From the NCBI RefSeq assembly GCF_000744705.1, contig NZ_JQML01000001.1, positions 1,612,001 through 1,676,000 on the forward strand: DNA of 64,000 bases, in the 5' to 3' direction. The DNA comes from Streptacidiphilus albus JL83 (GTDB lineage Bacteria; Actinomycetota; Actinomycetes; Streptomycetales; Streptomycetaceae). The position numbers and the translations under genes were made by a program. Shown here one piece after another: positions 53,191-61,055 of this stretch (position 1 is the first letter of the stretch; every line of letters starts with the position of its first letter). The notes under the pieces are model-generated. The model was not told where the DNA came from, did no database searches, and saw only the letters and a list, made by a program, of their open reading frames with translations.

Positions 53191-53784
53191 TCAACGGGCG
53201 GGCGGGCCCGCCTGTCGGCGGAAGTCCAGCGCGTAGAGGACCTTGTCGTAGCGACGGGCGCCGACCGCCACGAAGTCGTGGAGTCGGCCGTACTCGGAGA
53301 AGCCCAGTGAGCGGTAGAGCCCGAGCGCGCGCTCGTTGTCGCCCCGGGCGTCCAGGGTGAGCACCTCCACGCCCGCCGCCCGGGCGTCCTCGACCAGCGC
53401 GGCGGTCAGCGCCCGGCCGACGCCACGGCCGTGAACCGCGCCGTCCACGGCGAGCTTCTCCAGATCGGCGTGCGGGCGGTGGGTCGGCCGGGCGTAGCGC
53501 AGCCAGTAGCCCAGCCCGACCAGCCGACCGTCCAGGAAGGCCACCCGCAGGGCCCCATCACCGGCCCGCGCCCCGGCGAGGACCCGGTCCAGCAGTTCGG
53601 CCACCTCGTCCGGCCCGGGCGGGTCGACCCATCCCAGCGCGGCGCCCGCGGCGACCAGGTCGGCCAGCAGTCGCCGGGCCGGCCCGGCCAGCGCCGCCAC
53701 CGTCCCCTGACGCCAGGTCAGCTCCGAAGCGCCGAGCAGCACGAGCCCGTCGGCGGACGCGCCGGTGATCGATTCCAGGTCCAT
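53191..53784 (-). CDS. GNAT-family N-acetyltransferase
   Basis: 197 aa from ATG 53784. The GNAT acetyl-CoA motif is clear: LEKLAVDGAVHGRGVGRALT (RGVGRxL), EVLTLDARGDNERALGLYRS and LGFSEYGRLHDFV. Substrate cannot be predicted. Single gene, divergent from the secreted protein at 53988. Confidence 0.85.
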   Translation of the reverse strand: MDLESITGASADGLVLLGASELTWRQGTVAALAGPARRLLADLVAAGAALGWVDPPGPDEVAELLDRVLAGARAGDGALRVAFLDGRLVGLGYWLRYARPTHRPHADLEKLAVDGAVHGRGVGRALTAALVEDARAAGVEVLTLDARGDNERALGLYRSLGFSEYGRLHDFVAVGARRYDKVLYALDFRRQAGPPAR

Positions 53785-53987
53785 GCCCCGCACCCTGACC
53801 GGGCGTACCGGCCAGGAACCACCTGGTCCGATCGTGTGGGGCGGTCACCCCGGGCGGGCGGATTCTCGGGCACTCGGAGTACTCGTCAGTTTAACGTGGT
53901 GATGATTTCCATATTCCTCTCCTGAAGCAGGAGTGGGGCGCGGTGCCGGAAGCGCTCCGGCCGCCCCCTCCGGAAGGAGAGAACCCG

Positions 53988-54725
53988 ATGGCCAGCCTCC
54001 AATCGGGGCTCGTCGGCGCTGCTGCGGCCGCCCTGGTCCTCAGCCTCGGAGGTACCGCCCACGCGGCCACCTCGGACGGGCCCACCTGGTGCGACGAGCA
54101 CCCCGACAGCTGCACCGGCGCCCCGCCGTCGACCGGCGGCGCGCACTCCCCCTCGCCACCGGCCCGGCCCGCCGCCCCGCGTCCCCGTCCCACCGTCGCC
54201 GCGCCCCCGGCGCCGGTGCTCCCGGCACCGGCCCCGGCGCCCGGCGATCCCGGCGGCGCGGACCCGGGCATCCCCCTGCCCGGCGTGCGCTTCAGCATCG
54301 AGATCGACCCGAGCACCACCGTGCCCGGCGGCCATGTCAGCCTCGTCTCCTTCCACGGCTGCGACGACGCCTCGGACCCGCTCGCCGTGTCACCGGCCTT
54401 CAGCCGCTCGGTGCCGTTCCGGCACGCGGACGGCCGTCGGCTGCTGGCCGGGGCCACCGTGTCGCCGGACGTCGACCCCGGCAGCTACGCCGTCGACGAG
54501 CAGTGCCACGGCCGGACCGTCGGCTCCGGTCGGCTCCGCGTCGTGCCGCTGACCTCGCTCGCCACCGGCGGCGGCTGGGGCGGCACGCAGCAGTCCCTGG
54601 TCCCGGCGGTCCCGGCCGACGACCTCGCCGCACCCCTCGGCTGGGCCCTCACCGGGGCGGCCGGCGCCCTCGGGGCCCGGACGCTGCTCCGCCGCAGGCC
54701 GGGCGGAAAGGCCGCCCGTGGCTGA
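53988..54725 (+). CDS. Secreted proline-rich protein paired with the sortase
   Basis: A 245-aa protein from ATG 53988 (GGAAGGAG upstream). Signal peptide VGAAAAALVLSLGGTAHAA, then Cys pair (TWCDEHPDSCTG), a Pro/Ala-rich spacer of about 60 residues and a beta-rich domain with CDD and EQCHGRT cysteines. A C-terminal hydrophobic segment (LGWALTGAAGALGARTLLRR) and basic tail follow. This looks like a membrane- or wall-anchored surface protein, but no LPxTG-type motif precedes the hydrophobic segment. Its stop overlaps the sortase start by 8 bases. Confidence 0.72.
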   Translation: MASLQSGLVGAAAAALVLSLGGTAHAATSDGPTWCDEHPDSCTGAPPSTGGAHSPSPPARPAAPRPRPTVAAPPAPVLPAPAPAPGDPGGADPGIPLPGVRFSIEIDPSTTVPGGHVSLVSFHGCDDASDPLAVSPAFSRSVPFRHADGRRLLAGATVSPDVDPGSYAVDEQCHGRTVGSGRLRVVPLTSLATGGGWGGTQQSLVPAVPADDLAAPLGWALTGAAGALGARTLLRRRPGGKAARG

Positions 54726-55410
54726 GCGCGGGCCACGCCCGCTGCGGCTCGCGCTGGAGGCGCTCTCCGCGGCCGTGCTGCTGGTCGCCGTCCTCGGCGC
54801 GACCCTGGGCAGCACCGTCCCCCCGCAACCGCCGCTCCCGCCGTCCGGACCCTCCCGGACCGCCGATGCCGTGCAGTCCACCGGACCACAGTCCGGGGCC
54901 GTACCCGCCGATGACGCCGGGTCGGGTCCCACCACCGCGCACGCCCCGCTGGAGCCTTCCACGCCGCTGTGGATCGCCGTCCCCTCGATCGGGCTCCGGG
55001 CACCGCTGCTCGCCCTGGGCATGGACGGAAACGGCCGTCCCGAACTGCCGCCGTTCTCCACCCCCGCCACCGCGGGCTGGCTCCGCGACACCCCGGCCCC
55101 CGGCGCCCTCGGCGCCGCCGTCCTGGTCGGGCATGTCGACACCACGACCGGTCCCGCCGTCTTCTGGAGCCTCTCGGCGGTCCGGCGCGGCGCGGTCGTC
55201 CGCGTGGGCCGGATCGACGGCAGCACCGCCGAGTTCACCGTGGACGCGGTACGGATGTTCCCCCGGGACCGGTTCCCCTCCGCCCTCGTCTACGGGCCGA
55301 CCCGGGCAGCCGAGTTGCGCATGGTCACCTGTGGCGGCGCGTTCGACCGCGCCGCGCACGAGTACACCGGCAACGTGGTGCTCTTCGCCCATCTGAGCGG
55401 CGCGTCCTGA
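54718..55410 (+). CDS. Class F sortase
   Basis: A 230-aa membrane-anchored cysteine transpeptidase. It has an N-terminal membrane segment (LSAAVLLVAVLGATLGS), a Pro/Ser-rich stalk, then the sortase barrel. Catalytic His is in LVGHVDTTTGPAVFW, Cys in LRMVTCGGAF and Arg in the strand around FDRAAHEYTGNVVLFAH. The HVDT/VTCGG forms mark actinobacterial class F. It is co-transcribed with the secreted protein, its likely partner. Confidence 0.88.
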   Translation: MAERGPRPLRLALEALSAAVLLVAVLGATLGSTVPPQPPLPPSGPSRTADAVQSTGPQSGAVPADDAGSGPTTAHAPLEPSTPLWIAVPSIGLRAPLLALGMDGNGRPELPPFSTPATAGWLRDTPAPGALGAAVLVGHVDTTTGPAVFWSLSAVRRGAVVRVGRIDGSTAEFTVDAVRMFPRDRFPSALVYGPTRAAELRMVTCGGAFDRAAHEYTGNVVLFAHLSGAS

Positions 55411-56401
55411 GTCCCCGGTAGCAGCGGAGGGCCCCACCGCAGGTATCCCGTCGGCCCGGTGCATCCCCACCGGACCGACGGGGCCGCCCCACCCGCCGGG
55501 CCGCCTCAGCCGGCGGCCCCGGCGCCCCGTCGGCCCCGGCGGTCCCCTCCGCCCCCCGGGCCGCCAGTTCGCGCCTGCGGGCGGCGATCGCGTCCGGGTC
55601 CCAGCCCGGACGCGGCAGCGAGGCCAGCAGCAGCCGGGTGTAGGGGTGTTCCGGCCGGGCCAGCAGCTCCGGGACGGGCCGGTGCTCCATCGTCCGGCCC
55701 CGGCGGAGCACCAGCGCCTCGTCGCAGATGTAGCGGACGACGGCCAGGTCGTGGCTGACGAAGACCAGCCCGATGCCGGTGTCGCGGCGGATGTCCGACA
55801 GCAGGTTCAGCACCTGCGCCTGCACCGACACGTCCAGCGCCGACACCGCCTCGTCCAGTACCAGCACGGCCGGTTCGACCGCCAACGCCCGGGCGATCGC
55901 CGCGCGTTGCCGCTGTCCTCCGGAGAGCCCGCGCGGCAGCGAGGCCGCCTCCCGCTCGCCGAGGCCGACCTGCGCCAGCAGCTCGGCGACCCGGGCGGCG
56001 CGCGCCGCCCGGTCGGCGAGGCCGTGCAGCCGTAGCGTGCCGTCGATGGTCGCCCCGATGGTGATCCTGGCGTCCAGCGACAGGTAGGGGTCCTGGAAGA
56101 CGATCTGGACCGCCTTGGCGCGGGCCAGTCGGGCCTCCCGGCCGCGGGCGGCGGCAGCCAGCGGCTTGCCCTGGACCAGGATCGTGCCGGCGTCGGGGCG
56201 TTCCAGGCCGACCAGCATCCGCGCCGTGGTGGTCTTTCCCGACCCGGACTCACCGACCAGGCCCAGCGCCCCGCCTGCGGGCAGCTCGAAGGAGAGGTCG
56301 TCCACGGCGGCCACCGCCCCGCCGCCGGCCGTGCGGTAGCTCTTGTGCAGGCCGCTGACCTGGAGCAGCAGCGGGTGCCCCGGTCCGGTCGGATCGGTCA
56401 T
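55325..56401 (-). CDS. Oligopeptide-type ABC transporter ATP-binding protein (OppF-like)
   Basis: ATG 56401 overlaps the previous stop. ABC motifs: Walker A GLVGESGSGKTTTARML, Q-loop IVFQDPYLSLDARI, signature LSGGQRQRAAIARALA, Walker B VLVLDEAVSALDVSVQAQ and H-loop VFVSHDLAVVRYIC. It energises peptide or nickel-type uptake with the OppD-like partner. The 358-aa frame runs 86 bases into the convergent sortase gene and through the terminator at 55447-55482. A TGA in another frame at 55506 lies just before that terminator, so a one-base shift near the G/C run around 55550 may have extended the C-terminus by about 60 residues. Confidence 0.85.
   Translation of the reverse strand: MTDPTGPGHPLLLQVSGLHKSYRTAGGGAVAAVDDLSFELPAGGALGLVGESGSGKTTTARMLVGLERPDAGTILVQGKPLAAAARGREARLARAKAVQIVFQDPYLSLDARITIGATIDGTLRLHGLADRAARAARVAELLAQVGLGEREAASLPRGLSGGQRQRAAIARALAVEPAVLVLDEAVSALDVSVQAQVLNLLSDIRRDTGIGLVFVSHDLAVVRYICDEALVLRRGRTMEHRPVPELLARPEHPYTRLLLASLPRPGWDPDAIAARRRELAARGAEGTAGADGAPGPPAEAARRVGRPRRSGGDAPGRRDTCGGALRCYRGLRTRRSDGRRAPRCRCTRARRGRTRRHR
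55447..55482. terminator. Terminator between sortase and ABC transporter genes
   Basis: CCCGTCGG-C-CCGGTG (55447-55461) pairs with CACCGG-A-CCGACGGG (55468-55482) around a six-base loop. It lies 36 bases after the sortase stop and inside the apparent 3' end of the ABC ATPase frame. Confidence 0.8.
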
Positions 56402-57420
56402 AGCTCGGCCTCCTGAACGTGCGGCGGTTCCTGGGTCAGCAGCGGTTCCTGGGTGAGCAACAGCTCCTGGGCGCGCAGGCAGGCGACCTGGCCCGGGCCG
56501 TCGCCGTGGGGCACGAGCGGCGGGGGCGCCTGGTCGCACAGCCCGACCAGGGCGTGGCGGCAGCGGGGCATGAAGGAGCAGCCCGGCGTGGATTCGAGCA
56601 GGCCCAGCGGCACCCCGCGCACGGGGGTGAGCCGGACCAGCGGTCCTTCCAGGGCCGGGGTGGAGTCGAGCAGGCCCCGGGTGTAGGGGTGGCGGGGGGC
56701 CGCGAAGAGCTCCGCCGAGGTCGCGCTCTCGACGATCCGGCCGGCGTACATGACGTAGATGCGGTCGCTGGTGGCGGCCGCGAGGTCGATGTCATGGGTG
56801 ATCAGGAGCATTCCGAGGCCGCGCTCCCGCTGGAGCCGGCCGAGGACGGCGAGGATCTCGGCCTGGGTGGTGACGTCGAGGGCGGTGGTGGGTTCGTCGC
56901 AGAGCAGCAGCTCGGGCTCGGCCGCGAGCGCCCCGGCGATCATGACGCGCTGGAGCATGCCGCCCGAGAGCTGGTGCGGGTACTGGCGCAGATGGCGCGG
57001 CGGGTCGGGCATGCCGACGGCGGTGAGCAGTTCGGCGGCGCGGGCCTCGGCCCTGGCCCTGGTCCAGCCCTGGCCGAGGCGCAGCGACTCGGTGAGGAAG
57101 TCGCCGATGCGGCGGACCGGGTTGATGCCGGCCCGGGGGTCCTGGAAGATCATGGACGCCCGGCCGCCGCGTACGGTGGCCAACTCCGCTGCGGTGGCGC
57201 CGACCAGGTCGGTGCCGTCGACCCTCACCTCCCCGGTGATCACGGCGCGGGGCGGGAACAGGCCGAGGGCGGCGCGGGCGGTGACCGACTTCCCGGAACC
57301 GGACTCGCCGACCAGCGCGACGACCTCGCCGGCCTCGACGCCGAGGCTGACCCCGTCCAGGACCGGACGGGCCATCCCGGGGAGTTCGACGTGCAGTGCG
57401 TTGATGTCGAGCAGTGCCAT
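56398..57420 (-). CDS. Oligopeptide-type ABC transporter ATP-binding protein (OppD-like)
   Basis: 340 aa. Walker A ALVGESGSGKSVTARAAL, Q-loop MIFQDPRAGINPVRRIG, signature LSGGMLQRVMIAGALAAEPE, Walker B LLLCDEPTTALDVTTQAE and H-loop LLITHDIDLAAATSDRI. The oligopeptide-type C-terminal extension with its Cys cluster (TPGCSFMPRCRHALVGLCDQ) is present. A short repeat follows (LLLTQEPLLTQEPPHVQE). The start shares one base with the upstream permease stop. Confidence 0.9.
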   Translation of the reverse strand: MALLDINALHVELPGMARPVLDGVSLGVEAGEVVALVGESGSGKSVTARAALGLFPPRAVITGEVRVDGTDLVGATAAELATVRGGRASMIFQDPRAGINPVRRIGDFLTESLRLGQGWTRARAEARAAELLTAVGMPDPPRHLRQYPHQLSGGMLQRVMIAGALAAEPELLLCDEPTTALDVTTQAEILAVLGRLQRERGLGMLLITHDIDLAAATSDRIYVMYAGRIVESATSAELFAAPRHPYTRGLLDSTPALEGPLVRLTPVRGVPLGLLESTPGCSFMPRCRHALVGLCDQAPPPLVPHGDGPGQVACLRAQELLLTQEPLLTQEPPHVQEAEL

Positions 57421-58301
57421 CAGGACTCCCGTCCCGCGAGCCGGTCGCCGAGGTGTTCCCCGACGACGTTGAAGGCGACGACGACCACGACCACGGCGGT
57501 GGCGGGGACGACCGCGGAGAGCGGCTGCCCCTGGAGGATCGCCGCCTGCGCCTGGTTGATCATCGCGCCCCAGTCCGAGGTGGGCGGTTGGACGCCCAGG
57601 CCGAGGAAGGAGAGCGCCGCCAGGTCCAGCAGGGCGTAGCCGAAGTTGACGGTGGACTGGGCCAGCACGGTCGGGCCGATGTTGGGCAGCAGCCTCCGTA
57701 CCGCGGTGAACACCGGGGAGTGGCCCTGGACCCGGTAGGCCGCGATGTACGGCCGGGTCTTCTCCTGCACCGTCAACCCCCTCACCAGCCGCGCGGTGTA
57801 GGGCATGTAGGCGACGGCCATGGCGAGCACCGGGGCGGTGATGCCCTTGCCGAACAGCGCCACCGCGAGGATCGCGAGCAGCAGTGAGGGGAAGGCGAAC
57901 AGGATGTCCAGCACCCGGCTGACGGCGGCGTCGACCCAGCCGCCGCACCAGGCGCTGAACAGGCCGACGGCGATGCCGGCGACGGTGGAGGAGAGCACCA
58001 CGGCGAGCGGGCCGACGAGGCTGGTGCGGGTGCCCTCGATCAGGGCGGAGAAGGTGTCGTGGCCGCCCTGGTCGGTGCCGAGCCAGTGGGCGGCGCTCGG
58101 GCCGACCAGGGTGTTGTCGAGGTCGCCGAAGGTCGGGTCCTGCGGTGCCAGCAGCGGCCCGAGGGCGGCGGCGATCACGAACAGCACCAGGACCACCGCG
58201 CTGACGCGGACCAGTGGGGTGCCGCCGAGCAGCCGCAGGGCACGCAGGGCGCGCGGTGCGCGCGGCCCGGTCCGGACCGCGACGGGGTGGGTGTCGGTCA
58301 T
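57420..58301 (-). CDS. Oligopeptide-type ABC transporter permease (OppC/DppC-like)
   Basis: A 293-aa membrane protein with six segments and the N-terminal OppC motif (GPLLAPQDPTFGDLDNTLVG, HWLGTDQGGHDTFSALIEGT). The EAA loop is VQGHSPVFTAVRRLLPNI and the end is FLGLGVQPPTSDWGAMINQA, as expected. Start and stop overlap its neighbours. Confidence 0.9.
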   Translation of the reverse strand: MTDTHPVAVRTGPRAPRALRALRLLGGTPLVRVSAVVLVLFVIAAALGPLLAPQDPTFGDLDNTLVGPSAAHWLGTDQGGHDTFSALIEGTRTSLVGPLAVVLSSTVAGIAVGLFSAWCGGWVDAAVSRVLDILFAFPSLLLAILAVALFGKGITAPVLAMAVAYMPYTARLVRGLTVQEKTRPYIAAYRVQGHSPVFTAVRRLLPNIGPTVLAQSTVNFGYALLDLAALSFLGLGVQPPTSDWGAMINQAQAAILQGQPLSAVVPATAVVVVVVAFNVVGEHLGDRLAGRES

Positions 58302-59278
58302 CGCGCGCTCCCTGCGGACGCGACCCGTGGGTCGATCAACGGATACAGCAGGTCCACCAGCGTGTTGACGACGACGAAGGCGGCGACCACCAGCAGCACG
58401 ATCGCCTGGACGACCTGGAAGTCCAGCTCGTCCACGGACTGCACCAGCAGCGAGCCGATGCCGGACATCCCGAACGCGGTCTCGACGATCGCGGTGCTCA
58501 CCAGCATCCCCGAGACCAGCAGGCCCGAGACGGTGACGACGGGGCCCAGCGCGTTGCGGAACACATGGCGGCGGATCACCGTCCGCCGTGGCAGCCCCCG
58601 GCTGAGGGCGACCTCGACGTGTTCCCGGCGCAGTTCGTCGAGCATCGCCGAGCGGGTCACCCGGGTCACCAGCGCCATGAAGGTCACCGACAGCGCGACC
58701 GCCGGCAGCACGATGTGGTGCAGCCGGTCGACGACCCCGGTGCCGTTGCCGATGGTGGGGAACCAGCCGAGGCGGACGCCGAGCACCGAGCGCAGCAGGA
58801 TCGCCGCGACGAACGAGGGCACGGCCGCACCGACGGTCACCAGCAGCAGGACCGCCGAGTCGGTACGGCTACCGTGCCGCAGCGCACCCACCACGCCGGC
58901 GCCGATGCCCACCACCGCGATCATCAGCGTGGACACCGCGACCAGCAGCAGCGTCGAGGGCAGCCGCGACCAGATCACCGAGGCCACGCTCTGGTGGAAC
59001 AGGTAGGACTCGCCGAAGTTGCCGTGCAGGACCCCGTCCAGCCAGTTCCAGTAGCGCACCGGGAACGGCTTGTCGAAGCCGTATCGATGACGGAGCGTCA
59101 CCAGTTCCTGGGGGTTGGGGCTGCGTCCCTTGATCAGGAAGCTCACCGGGTCGCCCGGTGCCAGGTACAGCGAGGAGAACACCAGGAAGGAGGTCACCAG
59201 CAGGGTCACCGCCATGCCGGCGATCCGGCGCACCGCCGCCGTGGCGATCGCGCGGACCCGACCGTACCCGCCGCTCAC
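58298..59278 (-). CDS. Oligopeptide-type ABC transporter permease (OppB/DppB-like)
   Basis: 326 aa from GTG 59278, overlapping the binding-protein stop (GTGA). It has the OppB pattern: LLVTSFLVFSSLYLAPGDPV, LPSTLLLVAVSTLMIAVVGI, the EAA region (SRGLPRRTVIRRHVFRNALG) and IVETAFGMSGIGSLLVQSVD. Forms the channel with the OppC-like protein. Confidence 0.9.
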   Translation of the reverse strand: MSGGYGRVRAIATAAVRRIAGMAVTLLVTSFLVFSSLYLAPGDPVSFLIKGRSPNPQELVTLRHRYGFDKPFPVRYWNWLDGVLHGNFGESYLFHQSVASVIWSRLPSTLLLVAVSTLMIAVVGIGAGVVGALRHGSRTDSAVLLLVTVGAAVPSFVAAILLRSVLGVRLGWFPTIGNGTGVVDRLHHIVLPAVALSVTFMALVTRVTRSAMLDELRREHVEVALSRGLPRRTVIRRHVFRNALGPVVTVSGLLVSGMLVSTAIVETAFGMSGIGSLLVQSVDELDFQVVQAIVLLVVAAFVVVNTLVDLLYPLIDPRVASAGSAR

Positions 59279-60963
59279 GCCTTGGCTCCGATCTGGGCGG
59301 CCCACGGGTAGTAGAGGTAGTCGATGGAGGGCTGGAGGCCGGTGATCCGGTTGCCGAGGAACACGCTGACCGGTTCCGAGTACAGCGGCAGCCAAGGCAG
59401 TTGCTGCATGGCGATCTGCTGGGCGGCGGCGGTGTCGGCGGCGTGCTGGGCCGGGTCGTAGGCGGCGACGGCCTTGTTCAGCGCGGTGTCGAAGGCCGGG
59501 TCGGACCAGTTGCCGTAGTTGCTGAACTGGCCGGTCTCCAGGGAGGAGTACATGTCCAGCGGGTCGGTGATGTTGGTGTACCAGAAGGTGACGAACAGGT
59601 CGATGCCCTGGCGCGCCGCCGGGTCGGTGAACAGGGCGGTGTACTTGTCCGCCGAGACGGTGTCGATCACCGGCTTCAGGCCGATGGCGGTCGCCGCCTG
59701 GGCGACGGCCTGGGCGGAGATGGTCGTCTCGCTGTCGAGCGGACTGGTCGCGATCACCACCGTCTGTCCGTGGACCCCCGCCTTGGCGGCCATCGCCTTG
59801 GCCTTGGCCGGGTCGTAGGCGTAGTTCGGCAGGGCGTCGAGGTAGCCCTTGACGACCGACTGCGGCACCCCGGTCCAGGTGTTGGGGGTGACCATGGCGT
59901 TCGCGACGTCGCCGACCCCGTCCACCCCGGCCTTGATCAGGCCCTTGCGGTCGATGGCCATCAGCAGCGCCTGGCGCACGGTGGGGTTGCCGAGCGGACC
60001 CTTGAGGTTGTTGACGACCTCCTCGGCGACGGTGGTGTTGCTGCCGAAGTAGAGCTTGCCGGCCTTGCTGGACTCCAACTGGCCGAAGGCGTCCGGCGGC
60101 AGCATCCAGCCGCCGTCGACCTCACCGGTCTGGAAGGCGTTGACCCGGGCCGTGGGGTCCGACAGGAAGACGAACTTCACCTGCGCGGACTTCGCCCTGA
60201 GCTGGGGGTCCCAGTAGTCGTCGAAGCGCTTGAGCACCAGCGACTGGCCCGGCGTCCAGGAGGAGAACTCGAAGGGACCGGTGCAGTTGACCCCGTCGGT
60301 CGGATTGCCGTAGTCGGTGCCGTCCTTGGCCAGGGTCGCTGCGGACTCGACCGTGCCGGGGGCCGTGGCCATGTACTGGTTGAAGGTCGAGTCGGGGCTC
60401 CGCAGGGTCACGGTGACCTGCATCGGGCCGGTCTGGGCGATCGACTTGACGTTGCGGTAGGCGTAGGACCAGTCGCTGCCGACGCTCGGGTTCATGTTGC
60501 GGCTCAGCGAGACCACGACGTCGTGGGCGGTGAGCAACGTCCCGTCGTGGAAGTGGACGCCGGGGCGGATCTGGTACACCCAGGTGGTGGGCGTCGGGTT
60601 GGCGTAGGAGGTCGCCAGGCTCGGCGAGTAGGTCAGGTCCGGGTTCCAGCGCAGCAGGCTCTCGCAGACGTTCGCGAGGATCTGGTTCGGCGGGTAGTCG
60701 TAGGACTGGGCGTAGTCGATCGAGGTCGGCTCGGCGAAGATCGACCAGGTGAAGGAGCTGATGTCGCCGGCCGGGGCCGGAGTGCGGGCGGTGAGCCGGT
60801 AGGCCGCGGCTGCGGCCGAGGAGGAGGACGAGGCGCCGCCGTTCGCGACACCGCTGCAACCGCTCGCGGTGAGGGCGCCGACCGCCGCGAGCGCGGTGGC
60901 GAGCAGGCGGCGGCGCGGACGGCGCGGGGTTGGTCTCGGGGCTCCTGGGCGGGGTGCGGACAT
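59275..60963 (-). CDS. Extracellular solute-binding lipoprotein (family 5)
   Basis: 562 aa. GGAGG precedes ATG 60963. A lipoprotein signal (LLATALAAVGALTASGCSG) is present. The SBP_bac_5 domain has PNQILANVCESLLRWNPDL, PTTWVYQIRPGVHFHDGTLL, TAHDVVVSLSRNMNP, NPTVRQALLMAIDRKGLIKA and a mature C-terminus. It delivers ligand (peptide or a related compound) to the OppBC-like channel. Second gene of the minus-strand operon headed by the amidohydrolase. Confidence 0.9.
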   Translation of the reverse strand: MSAPRPGAPRPTPRRPRRRLLATALAAVGALTASGCSGVANGGASSSSSAAAAAYRLTARTPAPAGDISSFTWSIFAEPTSIDYAQSYDYPPNQILANVCESLLRWNPDLTYSPSLATSYANPTPTTWVYQIRPGVHFHDGTLLTAHDVVVSLSRNMNPSVGSDWSYAYRNVKSIAQTGPMQVTVTLRSPDSTFNQYMATAPGTVESAATLAKDGTDYGNPTDGVNCTGPFEFSSWTPGQSLVLKRFDDYWDPQLRAKSAQVKFVFLSDPTARVNAFQTGEVDGGWMLPPDAFGQLESSKAGKLYFGSNTTVAEEVVNNLKGPLGNPTVRQALLMAIDRKGLIKAGVDGVGDVANAMVTPNTWTGVPQSVVKGYLDALPNYAYDPAKAKAMAAKAGVHGQTVVIATSPLDSETTISAQAVAQAATAIGLKPVIDTVSADKYTALFTDPAARQGIDLFVTFWYTNITDPLDMYSSLETGQFSNYGNWSDPAFDTALNKAVAAYDPAQHAADTAAAQQIAMQQLPWLPLYSEPVSVFLGNRITGLQPSIDYLYYPWAAQIGAKA

Positions 60964-61055
60964 GGTGTTCCTCCGGGTCAGGGACGGGAGTTGGAGCGTG
61001 AAGGGCGGGCGCGGAGCGGGCGGGGTGCGGGTGGGGTGCGCGGAGCGGGCGGGGG

